Assembly (NCBI GenBank): GCA_964369665.1
Contig: CAYJFS010000005.1
Span: 1-64,000, forward strand
Source of the DNA: Bilophila sp964369665
Lineage (GTDB): Bacteria; Desulfobacterota; Desulfovibrionia; Desulfovibrionales; Desulfovibrionaceae
Direction of reading: 5' to 3'
Length of the DNA stretch: 64,000 nt
Positions 10,044 to 20,539 of this stretch are shown piece by piece. The first letter of the stretch is position 1; each line of letters starts with the position of its first letter. A model generated the notes under the pieces. It was given only the letters and a program-made list of their open reading frames with translations. It was not told the origin of the DNA and ran no database searches. Made by a program: the position numbers and the translations under genes.

Positions 10044-11117
10044 ATGAAAAAACCGTTGCGTATACTGATGGTTACAAGTTTCCCCTGTATTCGTGCTTTT
10101 AAAGAAGCTCAAGCATTAAAAAATAGAGGCCATCATATATCACTACTCTGTATTTCAGAAGAAAAAACAAAAGGTCTTTGGCTTTCGATTACGGATACTA
10201 TTATTACTTATGAATCACTTGATGAGCTTGCACTTATCATCAAAAAAATTACACCTACATATGATATTGTACATGGACACAATGAGCCTAATTGTCATGT
10301 TGCTTATGCTATAGCATACACGCTTACATGTCCTGTTATCTATGACTGTCATGATTTTAGCTCTATGCGCACTGATATTGATGAAATAGATTTAAACTAT
10401 GAAAAGATCTGTTTTGAAAAAAGTGATGCTGTAGTACATGTCAGTGAAGCACTTCAAGCTGCAGCAAACAAAAAATATCATCAAAAACGTTCTATTGTTC
10501 TTTATAGTTTTCCTCCAATCAAAGATATCCATTTTCAAAAAAAGAAAAAACTCAAAGGCTACCATGTTGTCTACGAAGGAGGGCTTGTTAGTGATAAAGA
10601 TGCTCTTATGAACTATAGATATTATATTGACTACTTTTCTGCTTTAGCCAAAGCTGAAATTAATATACATATTTTCCCTGCACAAAGGACAGAGCCTAAT
10701 ACACTTTTCCAATATACTTTAGTTGATCTTAAAAATACCTATCTTCATATCTATAAAACTCAAGCTTATGAAACACTCCTACACACTATGTCTGCTGTAT
10801 CATGGGGTCTTACAGGATTTTATAGAGAAGAAAACGAACACACATCAAAAGCTATCTATCTTGATAATGCTATGCCTAACAAAGTCTTTGATTACCTTAT
10901 TGCTGGCGTAACGCCTATCGTTATTAATGCTCAAGAAGTTGGAAACTTTGTAAAAAAGCATAATATTGGCTATGTTGTAAAGAATATGCATGAATTTATA
11001 GACGTTGTTAAACATGCACCACCACTTAGCAATAACCTTGACCTAACCCTTATTGATATGAATAAACAAATTCTTAAGCTTGAAAAACTGTATTATGATC
11101 TTCTTGGTATTGATTAA
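10044..11117 (+). CDS. Glycosyltransferase, family 4-like
   Basis: About 357 residues from ATG 10044 (MKKPLRILMVTSFP), the usual N-terminus of GT-B enzymes; an in-frame TTG at 10005 gives a 13-residue extension. The N-terminal Rossmann half shows 'AFKEAQALKNRGH' and DIVHGHNEPN (the conserved 'VHaH' strand), then VIYDCHD and the SDAVVHVSEAL helix. The C-terminal donor half has AMPNKVFDYLIAGVTPIV, the standard K/N-xx-EYL-A-G-P signature. It is cytoplasmic or membrane-associated and transfers an unidentified sugar, presumably to lipopolysaccharide or capsule. Confidence 0.8.
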   Translation: MKKPLRILMVTSFPCIRAFKEAQALKNRGHHISLLCISEEKTKGLWLSITDTIITYESLDELALIIKKITPTYDIVHGHNEPNCHVAYAIAYTLTCPVIYDCHDFSSMRTDIDEIDLNYEKICFEKSDAVVHVSEALQAAANKKYHQKRSIVLYSFPPIKDIHFQKKKKLKGYHVVYEGGLVSDKDALMNYRYYIDYFSALAKAEINIHIFPAQRTEPNTLFQYTLVDLKNTYLHIYKTQAYETLLHTMSAVSWGLTGFYREENEHTSKAIYLDNAMPNKVFDYLIAGVTPIVINAQEVGNFVKKHNIGYVVKNMHEFIDVVKHAPPLSNNLDLTLIDMNKQILKLEKLYYDLLGID

Positions 11118-11334
11118 TACTGATAATTATTCTTCCATGGATAACGACTATTATTGATTTCTTAAATTGGCTTTCTTACTTCTATGTCTTTCTATCTATA
11201 CAAACAACCCAAACACGTCTTATTGCATGGCACTTAATAAAAATAGTATGCACTAAAACTATAACATCTTAATAAACTATTCTTCATTGTATATACATGC
11301 TTGATCTATACTTACTCTATTTCTTTGAAAATGT

Positions 11335-14300
11335 TTAAAAATCATACCATGTTCGAAGGCCTATAGAACCTTGCTCAACTCTTCTATGTTTACCCTTTAT
11401 TGAACTATACAAGCCAAAACCAAAACTTTGTGTAAGATAAGTATCTATAGAAAATCCAAGGACTATGTTTTTATAGTGCTTATTTTCAGCTAGTGTTGAT
11501 ATGGTTGGTGCATAAATATTGTCTATATCAAGAGACATACCTTGATGTTTTTGTTTTCCTAAGACACCTTCTAACCAAGCATGCACCTGTATTTTTTCAT
11601 ATACAAACACCTGTGCATCTATACCCATAAGTATCTCAGATTTTCGCTCTTTATTCATAACTATTTTTGCAGGTAAAAACCCTCTTTGTTCTTTATATGG
11701 TTTTCCCTTAGATGTAAGATAATTAGCCTCCACATATGGTGTTAAAACCATCCATGATGCACATGCTAATGCATACCCCATACGTGTGGAAAGGCCTATA
11801 AGCTGTATATCTGTATGCCCCTTTGTACCAACAAACATAGCCTTATGCCGAACATAACGATTATTACGGATTTTCCCTATACCATAACTACCCTCTAAAT
11901 AGCCTGTAAAACCAAGAGTATTAGAGTTCAAAGCAACAATAGAAGAAAAGATATGTGTATGCACTAAAGATTTAGCATAACCTTGAACAGCAGTTCCTTT
12001 CTCCTTTTTTAAAGAATCTTTTGTGCGGTTCATAGCATAATTATAAGCAAAACCTACTTTACTGTTTGTAGATGCCTCTACAATGCACCCAACCTGTGAT
12101 CCATAAGAATTTCTAGATTCATGAAGAGAATCTAAGCCACGTTTCATACTTGCATATAAAGAAACAATACGCTCTTGCTTTTGTTTCTTTATTTTTGTTT
12201 GTAAGAATAAACTTGTTAGAGCATCCTGCATATCTTGCATGGACAAAGAAAACATCTGTTGCAGCTCTCTAAGAGATTCTTCTTGACCTGCTCTATTATA
12301 GTCTATAAGCAAAAAATTCTTAGCATCAGAAGTTGTATTTAATAGTTCTGCATGAGGCATAACCTCACTTACCAATGCTTCATCAGACTCTTCTTCGGAT
12401 GAACTTTCATCTTCTGCAGCACTTATACTTTCGATACTATATTCATCAGATTCTGTTATATTCTGATTGCCTTCATCCATCTGCACGGATAGCTCTTCAC
12501 TAGATGTATCTCCATCTTGATTATGTTCATAGAATAAAAAATCAGGAACAGCTTCATTATTTTCTGGAGGTTCACCATCACTACTAAAGTGAAAATCTAG
12601 ATACCCTACACCACTATAGCTAGTTGAAACCCTAGCTTGTCTACCACCAGTGGATTTTTCATGATCTGAATCTTCACTAGGCAAACTTAACGATGAGCTT
12701 AACTCCATAGATGTAGATGTTTCAACATATCCTGTACTGCTAGAAGTGCTTAAACGACTTTGAGCTTGCATACGCTCTCTTTTAATAACTTCCTTAGCCT
12801 TCTTTCTTCTTGTTTTTCGGCATAATGAATTATAATCACTACTACTTATGATTTCATAAGCACAATACATTGTATCTTTTTTTCGTTTTTTTTTAGCCTT
12901 ATGACTACGTCTATGCTCATCCAAGCTACATTCTCCACTTGCTGATGAACGCCGGCCTTCTTCACTTTTTGAAATATCACTAGAAACACTTTCTGCTGCC
13001 TGTGATGCATTTTCTCCTCTAGCAGCTGCTTCTTCTTGGTAACCTTCAGACCCTTCACTCATTTCCTGATCAACAAGTAAACATAATAATTCTTCACAAC
13101 TTGAAATGCTACTTGAGCGACTCTGCCTGCCTAATAAACTTTCTTCCTGTTCACTTACTTGATCAAGGGAGGTTGAACTAGCGGATCTAGCTGTATCACC
13201 TAAGGGAACCGCATCAGAACTACTAACACTTGATATACTAGGTCTACGTCCTTCTACACAAGTATCAGGTCGACCTATAGAGCTAACCGTACTGGCGACT
13301 GAACTCATTTCATCACTAAAAGCTGCTGAAGCTCTTCTACTCCATCTACTACCAGAAGATGTTCTACTTGATCCTTTTGAAATATTAAAAAATCTTTGCA
13401 TAAGTGACCGTAAGCTTAATCTACCTGAAGAAGCAGCACTACTCTGAGAAGATCTCCTTTTTGAACTTTTACTGGCATCTGAAGATTCTTCTGTTGCCGT
13501 GCTTGCTCTTCTTGCTGCACCTAATCCTGTTATACGTAATCCTCCTGCTCCTCCTGCACCTGCTGCTGCACCTGTGCCTCCTGCTGCTCCTGTTGTACCT
13601 GTTGTACCTGTGTCTCCTGTTGCACCTGTTGCACCTGCTGCTCCTGGTCCTATTATACCTAATCCTCCTGCTGCACCTGCTGCTCCTTCATCATCGTCAT
13701 CTTGACCTCTTTCAAAAGAACGATCTTGACAAGCTCCTGCACCTTGTTCATCTTCTTGAGACTTCTGCCCTTTGTTTTCTTCCTCTCTTTCACGTTGATG
13801 CCTTGCTTGCATTTGTCTACGTTCATAACGAGTTCTACGCCTAAAAAAATCTTCTTCAGATCCACTAATACTACCACCCTCTTCCATTAATCTTTCTACA
13901 CAACTTGCCTCTAATGACCAGTGAGAGCTACGTGCCTGAATAAGTGCTGCATGCTGCCTGTGATGACTGCGTTCAAGCTCTTCTAATTCCACTCTTTGAC
14001 GAGCTTCTAAAGGTGTTAATACTGGTGTTGGTGCTAAAGAATCTACACTTCTAGCTGGATCAGGGCCTTCTGTTTGAGCACCCGAAGGTTGTTGAGTACC
14101 TGCATCTCTTGATTGACGAGTACGCTTTCTTTCTTCTTCTTCTCTTTCTCTCTGATGATTTGTTTCCAGTCTTTCTATTTCTTGCTGATGTAAGGCTTTA
14201 ATCTCTGTAAAACTTCTTGTTTTAACTCTTTTCCTGCCTCGACGTTTCCTCCCTTTAGACGTACGATCACTTGTAGCTGATGCACTTTCCTGCTCTTGAA

Positions 14301-16020
14301 AATATCCTTCCCATCTTGTTTGATGTAGCTTCCCTAATAAAAACCGTTCCTCTTTTTGTTTCATTTCTAAAAGAGAAAGCCCTTTGTAGCTTGATAAACG
14401 TTGTATATTTAACCTTTCCTCTTCTTTTTTACGTTTCATTTCTAAAAGAAGAAGCTCTCTTTCCTTTGCCATACGTTGTTTTCTTAAATTTTCCTCTTCT
14501 TGAGTCTCAGCTGTATTAACAGGTTGTATATCTTCTGCATTAGCTTGTTCTTCTTTTTCTTCAGTATCTGAACCTTCCGTTAATATTTTCTCCCTTTCAC
14601 GTAACATTGCTAAATTTCTCTGAGCACCAGATATATTTTTCTCCCTTCGAAATCTCCTTCTTCTTAATTCTCTATTTTCATCTGATTGCATTTCACTTTC
14701 ACTTGTTATTTGTCCTTCCTTAAATAACCTTTGTTGTAAAAATAAATCTTCTAAAGTAGCTCTATAAGACCTTCTTAAAATGTACATTTCATGTTCAACA
14801 AGAACTCTTCTTCTTACTATATCTTGATTTATTTTCTGTAATTGTTCTTGCACTTCTTCCATGCTTGGAGTAGGCGTTTCAAAGTATACACGTGCTGAAA
14901 AACGTAAAGGTCTAGCACCTCCCAAATAACTTTCCATACATGCTTTTACCTTAATTAAAGCATTCAACTCTTTGTTAGCCCTTTTTTCTTGTTCTACAAA
15001 GCATCTCTCATAACCTAGTTTATCATAAGCAAATTCTTCTTCCTTTTCCTTTAAGAGTTTTTTCTGTTGCTCTAATCTTAATCGCCTCTTTTCAGCTACT
15101 CTCTTTAGATCCTTTTCCTCTTCCTCTTTTGCGCTTTCTGTTAAGGATCGAACTTCTTCTTCTGCATATCTCATTGCTTCCAAAAACGTTGGTGAAAGGC
15201 TTCTTCTTCTTTCTGGTGATCTACTTAATCCAGTAGAAGATGCTGTACTTTTTTCACTATCCTTTACACCCCCTAAAGCTTCTATAAAAAACACAGGAGA
15301 CTTCTTTCCCCTACTACTAGAAGACCTCTTTCCCCTGCTACTAGAAGATTTTTTCGAACCTTCTTCACTTTCATCTTCACTTGCTAGCTTTTGTGCTGCC
15401 AAAAAGGATGCAGATGACATCATTAATTTACTAGGAGCTCTTTGTCTTGCATCTTTTTTTTCTCTTTGCCTAGATAATTCTGCACCACTTACAGATGATG
15501 TTCTTCTTCTACCTGTTTCAGATTCTTTTGACTTTCCTTCTTCATCACTACCTTCTGCATTATCCTTTTTTCCTTCTCGCCTGGATAATTCTACATCACT
15601 TAAAGATTTTGTTCTTCCTCTTCTTACTTTAGATCTTTTTTCTCCTTCCTTACTTGCAGTGTGTGATGGATCACCAGAATCCATTACACTACCCCCCCCT
15701 CCCCCCACCTAAAAAAAACTTGTATCTTCTCTTAATTGTTCCGGTTGATTACTAGAACCTCTTCTTTCTACTCTAGGCTGAATGTCTATTGTTAGCTCTT
15801 CCTCTTCATCTCCACTTGCACTACTAACAGTCATTGCTGCAGCCCCTTCAACTTTTTTCTCTTGTTTTTTTTCTATTTTTTTTTTCTGTGGATCTTCATC
15901 TGCAGCTAAAGCAAAAAAAGAAAATTTCTCTATTAAAAACCAACCTAAAAAAGAAAGACTTATTATGTATAATGTATTTTGTATATTTATAAGTAGATAC
16001 TTTATAAATAATTTTTTCAT
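11335..16020 (-). CDS. Giant autotransporter-like protein AT3, interrupted by a single in-frame TAG
   Basis: Two contiguous open stretches in the same frame form one gene. 16020-15709 encodes a signal peptide (MKKLFIKYLL…, cleavage near FALA-AD) and 103 residues, and ends in TAG. 15708-11335 encodes 1,457 residues beginning GTG-GGG. The stop lies between a T8 run and a G6-A-G8 tract (coding strand), so paired slippage in the two could bypass it; as read it is OFF or dead. The passenger is Arg/Ser/Glu/Lys-rich, with coiled-coil-like 'REREEE' helices over residues about 180-650, a collagen-like Gly-x-y stretch (about 675-735) and many Ser/acid clusters. The junction motif YNRAGQEESLRELQQ and a standard family barrel ending in WYDF form the C-terminus. 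The passenger composition is highly unusual for an exported protein. Confidence 0.75.
15692..15718 (-). repeat. Adjacent homopolymers at the AT3 break (G8, G6, T8 on the coding strand)
   Basis: On the plus strand: C8 at 15692-15699, T, C6 at 15701-15706, then A8 at 15711-15718. The TAG stop sits between the T8 and the G tracts. In 5'-3' coding order, T8 precedes the stop. Confidence 0.8.
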
Positions 16021-16419
16021 AATATAAGCCAGTTTTAGCTATGTATAAAAATATTATTTTACCAATTACTATCCTTAAGACAAATCAAACAATACTTTAT
16101 TACTAGTAAATATAAATCTACTAGATATAATACTTGTTTGATTATCTTATTATAATGTGTTTATATAAAAAAAAAATAAATATTATATAAGTAATTAAAT
16201 TATATTTGTAGTATATAAATATAATTTAACATTAATTGTGGTATTTTATATAGATTTATAAAATATCTTTTATATATGTATATTATAGATAAATAACAAT
16301 TATATTAGTAAAATATATAGTATATTTATTGAGCATTTATTAATATAAAGCATTAATAATACAATAGTTTCATTATATATTCTTTTGAAGATGTAGTAAT
16401 CATACATAAGATAGTTGAA
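16021..16419. other. Extremely A+T-rich intergenic region
   Basis: Almost pure A+T with many TATA/ATAT steps. It should carry the AT3 promoter. No gene is seen. Confidence 0.5.
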
Positions 16420-17525
16420 GGATTTTTATCTCTGCAATAAACTTCATAGGTGTTTGCACTGGAGCATACACCCGTAAAATCCATATGTTACATATACAAA
16501 CCCTTCTTATTTCAAAGATAAAAATATAGTGAATTGTAGCATCATAAAAAACTTTTATATTTACTTGACAAGTCTCATATATCTCATATAGTATATAAAA
16601 AGCTGATCCTAAAAATTCTAACAGATAAAAATGTTACTTTTAGATCAGAAACCTATCAATTACATCATTGTGATGGCTTAAATTTTTTTAGATGGTGGAT
16701 CTTCAATGACTGCTGTAAAAATATTGGGCTATATAGCATGATGTAACAATTCATCAATACAAAGGTGTAGGCAAATCTGTACAAGCATTACCACTATTTA
16801 TATATAAATGCTAATGCAAGGACTGCTTCTAAACTTTTTACTTTTGTATTATCACTGATACAGCCAGAAAAATAAATGGCTATTGTGGATTGGCTATTAA
16901 CGCCATCTGTTATCAACACCACTCTCATGATTGAGATACCTACAAGCACTCACTACTGCTACAGGAATGGATGTATCACATGCTCTAACAAGCTCATGTG
17001 TCAACAAATACAACACCCCTTAGACATATGTGCTGAAAAAACTATCTCTCTGATCTTTGAAAATTTATGAATTATTTTAGCAAATGGCCAAAATGTTCTA
17101 GCTAGAGAATCTCTATATATGCTTAATATCTTGAAGGTATAGTGTAACAGTGCTGGTCTAAGCTATGTTCATGCTATAGCTATCAACTTAGTGGTTTTAT
17201 GACTTACTACATGGTAAATGTAATGCTTTTTTACTCCCTAAAGTAGAACAACACAACATTGTAACTTATGTTGAATGCTTTACAAAATTGCCTCATTGAT
17301 ACGTTGAATAATATAAACATAGCTCTCAACAATAGTTGCCAAAAAAGCCATCATAGTTATTAAAAAACTTGCTCAAGATATTGGCATTCCACAAACCATT
17401 ACTGAACTTGCAAAAAAACATACAAAACTGCTGAAATAAAGAATATCCCATAATGCTTATCAATGCTCAAAAAGATCATTTGTAGTACTGCAAACCCAAA
17501 AAATGACTGATGTGGATATTTTCAA
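16420..17525 (+). pseudogene. Iron-containing alcohol dehydrogenase pseudogene
   Basis: Fragments in all three forward frames line up in order with the class III iron alcohol dehydrogenase family. Near 16425 FISAINFIGVCTGAY corresponds to the N-terminal strand. Near 16690 a GGGSSxDCxKxIG equivalent is visible (NDCCKNIG after a frameshift). At 16876-17070 AIVDWLLTPSV…LMIEIPTST continues to CAEKTISLIFENL. Then come ANGQNVLARESLYM, AGLSYVHAIAIN and DIGIPQTITELAKK. Many stops and frameshifts make it plainly dead. The intact enzyme would reduce aldehydes in fermentative metabolism, using Fe2+ bound by conserved His residues; here the HQLGGxxxLPHG region is degraded. Confidence 0.85.
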
Positions 17526-17626
17526 TATATATATGCTACTTGGTATTAGGTGCTAAAAATATACTCTTTTTAACACATACCCAAAAAACAATCATTCTTA
17601 ACTGCTAGTTGAAAACAAAAAATTTT

Positions 17627-17765
17627 CCAAGGGGATATACACCCTTTTGTGAGCCCTCTGTGAAAAAAGCTCTTCTCTCCTCCCTGTATAGAAGAGTCCT
17701 TTATCATAGCTGGAGGAGGCAACCCTATGAAAAAGGTTTTTCACAAACACAAAAGTTCCCCTTGG
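17627..17765. repeat. Long imperfect inverted repeat (hairpin element)
   Basis: The left arm begins CCAAGGGGA at 17627-17635 and the right arm ends TCCCCTTGG at 17757-17765. Moving inward, both arms also share CTTTTGTG, TGTGAAAAA and CTCCTCC blocks with small offsets. The whole could fold into a hairpin of about 140 bases. Reading frames across it do not look like a real protein. It could be a dispersed repeat or a structured RNA at the end of the gp48 transcript. Confidence 0.5.
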
Positions 17766-17792
17766 ACAAGCTTTCTTCAAAAAATGCATTAT

Positions 17793-18359
17793 TTAAACAA
17801 CATAAGCAAAATACACACATGTATGTGCTGGTTTATACTTATTTATAATACACTCTAATAAAGTATTACCCCATTGAGCTATAGACTCTCCTGATTTAGA
17901 ACAAGATGCTCTAAATCGTTTAGCACTATTCCCTTTTGTTTTTATGACAAAAACATATAACCAAAAATTATTTGTAAGTTGTTCTCCTACAAAAGAACCA
18001 ACCTTAAAACTTTTATGCTCTTTAATATCTATAGTATAACCCAACAATGCAGCAATTCTACTAAACCATTCTTTTGAACCACCTAAACGTTCTTGAAAGG
18101 CTAATGCTAACAAGTGAAGTCTTTCTTGATAGGGCATATCATTTGTAAAACAAGTACCTGGAACACCATATACTTGTTCCCACAAAGGCCTCCACTCTTG
18201 ATGACGAAAAGGATCCAAAGCACCAGCAACAGTTCTACAATGTTCAAAAACCCTATCTAAAGTCATTCCTTCCATTGCTAAAGATGTATGTAAATTCTTT
18301 GCTAAAGGATTATAACTTTTAGGCGGTAAAAGCTGCTTAAGTAGCTTTGTATAAGGCAC
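17793..18359 (-). CDS. Mu gp48-like phage baseplate/tail protein (DUF2313, YmfQ family)
   Basis: 188 residues. The start 'MPYTKLLKQLLPPKSYNP' and 'VFEHCRTVAGALDPFRHQEW', 'RLHLLALAFQERLGGSKEWF' and 'IAALLGYTIDIKEH' match the layout of the YmfQ/gp48 proteins that cap the baseplate wedge of Mu-type tails. It overlaps the gp47 stop by one base, so it belongs to the same operon. The tail-fibre genes normally following gp48 are missing; a hairpin element and a dead dehydrogenase gene occupy the place. It is likely non-functional in context because the sheath gene is broken. Confidence 0.85.
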   Translation of the reverse strand: MPYTKLLKQLLPPKSYNPLAKNLHTSLAMEGMTLDRVFEHCRTVAGALDPFRHQEWRPLWEQVYGVPGTCFTNDMPYQERLHLLALAFQERLGGSKEWFSRIAALLGYTIDIKEHKSFKVGSFVGEQLTNNFWLYVFVIKTKGNSAKRFRASCSKSGESIAQWGNTLLECIINKYKPAHTCVYFAYVV

Positions 18360-19429
18360 TACAAGCTCCTCAAGGTAACATGACCTAATGTAGGCACTTC
18401 TACTACCTTCATGCTTACATTCTCTTCTGGGACAACAATAGCTGCATCAAAAACATTAGGAACACTTGTTACTGCTGCTAACAAACGAGAAACCACAACA
18501 CTATTTCCTGGTTCATACTGAACAAAAACTGTTTGTAATGCTTCTCTTATTGAAGGCAGAATAGTTTGTAGTGTTTCAGTATGGCTCAGATTTAAAGCTA
18601 GAGATACATCTATATTTTTAGGGACAGCAGCCAATACATGCACTGAACGTACTGTAACAGGACGAACACTATCAATATATTCTTGTGTTGCAGCAACAAC
18701 CTCTGTTGGAAGGACTGATTGTTCTCCAGCAATAACAATATCTACTGTACCCATGCCCTGCCTTAAAGGGTAAACATAGGCTTTACTTACGCCAGGTACA
18801 GCCATTGCCCATCGTTTATAGTCAAGTGCTGTGCCTGGACCTGGAGGATTACGCATATAGTCAAGAAGTCGTTTCAATAAAGCATTGTCTGTCTCAGCGT
18901 TACTACCACCTGAAATGGTCAGTAATACCTTTGTATCAACACCTAAAGGTGGTGCAACAAACATGGCTAATGCATCCTGACAATGCTCTAAAAATCCAGG
19001 TTTATCTGCCTGACAGGGCACAATTTCCATAACTTGTACTTGTCCATTTTTCTCAGAATGCCCAAGTGTTACCTCTTTTGTTGTTGTATATACTATGCCT
19101 GATGCATCCTGAATATGTGTACCTAATGGAATAATTGAGCCTGAAAGTCCAGAAACTATTATATGGCCAGTAGCTCTTACTGCTGACTTTCTTACTAAAC
19201 CTCTAAGACGAGCATGTATTTCTAAAAATTCTGAGTCTGCTGTATCTGGGACTAACTGACGAATAATCCAATTTTGATGATCATATAACCCTTCAACTAC
19301 AGATGCTGTAGCAGAAGCTCTAATATAATGGTCGCTATCTAAAGTTGTATGTGCTCCTGAGTCAAGATTACAAACGTCTCTTAACATTTGTGATCGAATC
19401 TCTTCAAAACTTGGTGTAAAATATGACAT
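18359..19429 (-). CDS. Mu gp47-like baseplate J protein
   Basis: 356 residues, full length for Baseplate_J. Supporting segments include 'DSGAHTTLDSDHYIRASATASVVEGLYDHQ', 'PDTADSEFLEIHARLRGL', 'ATGHIIVSGLSGSIIPLGT', 'ISGGSNAETDNALLKRLLDYMRNPPGPGTA' (each seen as part of the continuous frame) and the W(A/V)xxVPGVSKAYV module. The protein forms baseplate wedges that surround the tail hub. The gene overlaps gp46 and gp48 by one base each, showing translational coupling. The frame is intact. Confidence 0.92.
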   Translation of the reverse strand: MSYFTPSFEEIRSQMLRDVCNLDSGAHTTLDSDHYIRASATASVVEGLYDHQNWIIRQLVPDTADSEFLEIHARLRGLVRKSAVRATGHIIVSGLSGSIIPLGTHIQDASGIVYTTTKEVTLGHSEKNGQVQVMEIVPCQADKPGFLEHCQDALAMFVAPPLGVDTKVLLTISGGSNAETDNALLKRLLDYMRNPPGPGTALDYKRWAMAVPGVSKAYVYPLRQGMGTVDIVIAGEQSVLPTEVVAATQEYIDSVRPVTVRSVHVLAAVPKNIDVSLALNLSHTETLQTILPSIREALQTVFVQYEPGNSVVVSRLLAAVTSVPNVFDAAIVVPEENVSMKVVEVPTLGHVTLRSL

Positions 19430-19779
19430 TATGAAACTCTCATAATATAGTTAAATGTATATGGTTGTCCTGTGGCATCTTCAACTTCTACCAATAATAA
19501 ACACTGTCCTTCTTTCAACTTTTGTACTGTTACAACAATATTTTTTGCTCTTCCATCTTGCAAAAGTGGTTCTAATGCTTCTTTCGCATAGTGTTCCATG
19601 AGAATATATACATGTTCTATATCTTTTTCTCTTTCAAGTTCATGAAGACGAGAACCTAAGCTTGTGTCTTGCCACCATGAACCACGTGGTGTCATTAATC
19701 GAATATACACTGCATTTGCAAGACCATTTATGCGACGTGTGGTATAATCACCAGTCTGAATATCAATTTCAGCATCCAT
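19429..19779 (-). CDS. Mu gp46-like baseplate protein (GPW/gp25-like)
   Basis: 116 residues from ATG 19779 (MDAEIDIQTGDY); the frame is open upstream to 19845 but that extension is atypical. 'ANAVYIRLMTPRGSWWQDTSLGSRLHEL' is the gp46 signature and corresponds to the wedge protein at the sheath/baseplate interface. It heads the gp46-gp47-gp48 operon. In Mu-like phages the preceding gene is gp45, which here is 24.5 kb away on the other strand. Confidence 0.85.
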   Translation of the reverse strand: MDAEIDIQTGDYTTRRINGLANAVYIRLMTPRGSWWQDTSLGSRLHELEREKDIEHVYILMEHYAKEALEPLLQDGRAKNIVVTVQKLKEGQCLLLVEVEDATGQPYTFNYIMRVS

Positions 19780-19845
19780 AAAGAAACTCTTACATAAAAA
19801 AAAAGAGAAAAAAGATTGAGTTATGTCACTATGTGTACTCAACAT

Positions 19846-20539
19846 CTTCTTTCCCCCTGTATAATGTTTTACAAAAATCAGGTTTATGTATTTGTATATT
19901 ATATTATATTATATTATATTATATATTTTATTAAAAAACTATGTAAAAATGTATAAACAAGAAATATATCACATAAAAATAAAGATATATCAAAATATAT
20001 ATATTATAAAATAGTATTAACTATACTATATTCACATTTAAATATATTTTTTGAACATATGTTAAAATATTACATACACTATATAGTATATAGTGTAGAT
20101 TTTTTAGTATGCTAAACAGTATAAATTCTACTTGTTATAAATAAATCTACAAACTAAAACCTTATCTCTATAAAGATACTAAAATGAAACTTACAAGCCT
20201 GTTTAAACATACATAGCCTTGAAGTACATTTACTGAAGAAACTAAATCCCTTGATTGCATCCCTGAAGTACAAAATAAATTATAAAAACACTATAGTTTT
20301 TTAATTCATCAATAGCTTACTTGTTATAAAAAACTTGGAACATATTATCTTGATGTATAAAAATGAAAAAAATAATAAATTTTTATGAAAAAATCCTTTG
20401 CAATATATGAAAACCCCAACTATACATCTTAAAAAAAAACTTTTGCTCACCACTCTGATACCTATAGCCAAAAATATTGATATATAGTATACCTACCCAT
20501 ACATCATGACATACTTTATTCAAAAAAGGACCAATACCT
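19846..20539. other. A+T-rich gap at the presumed left inversion breakpoint
   Basis: No gene is seen. A microsatellite of five ATATT units lies at 19896-19920, followed by ATATA. This gap separates the minus-strand baseplate genes from the plus-strand glycosyltransferase and is the inferred left endpoint of the inversion that split the phage operon. Confidence 0.5.

Noticed and set aside
13404..13844. Plus-strand open frames opposite the AT3 passenger (Leu-rich and Pro/Val/Ala-rich)
   Set aside because: They are antisense shadows of the Gly/Glu-rich coding strand; no start signals or family matches.
16876..17070. A stand-alone 64-residue gene
   Set aside because: It is one fragment of the alcohol dehydrogenase pseudogene.
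17598..17789. A 63-residue minus-strand ORF inside the hairpin element
   Set aside because: Composition is unlike a protein and the DNA is dominated by the inverted repeat; treated as a structural element.
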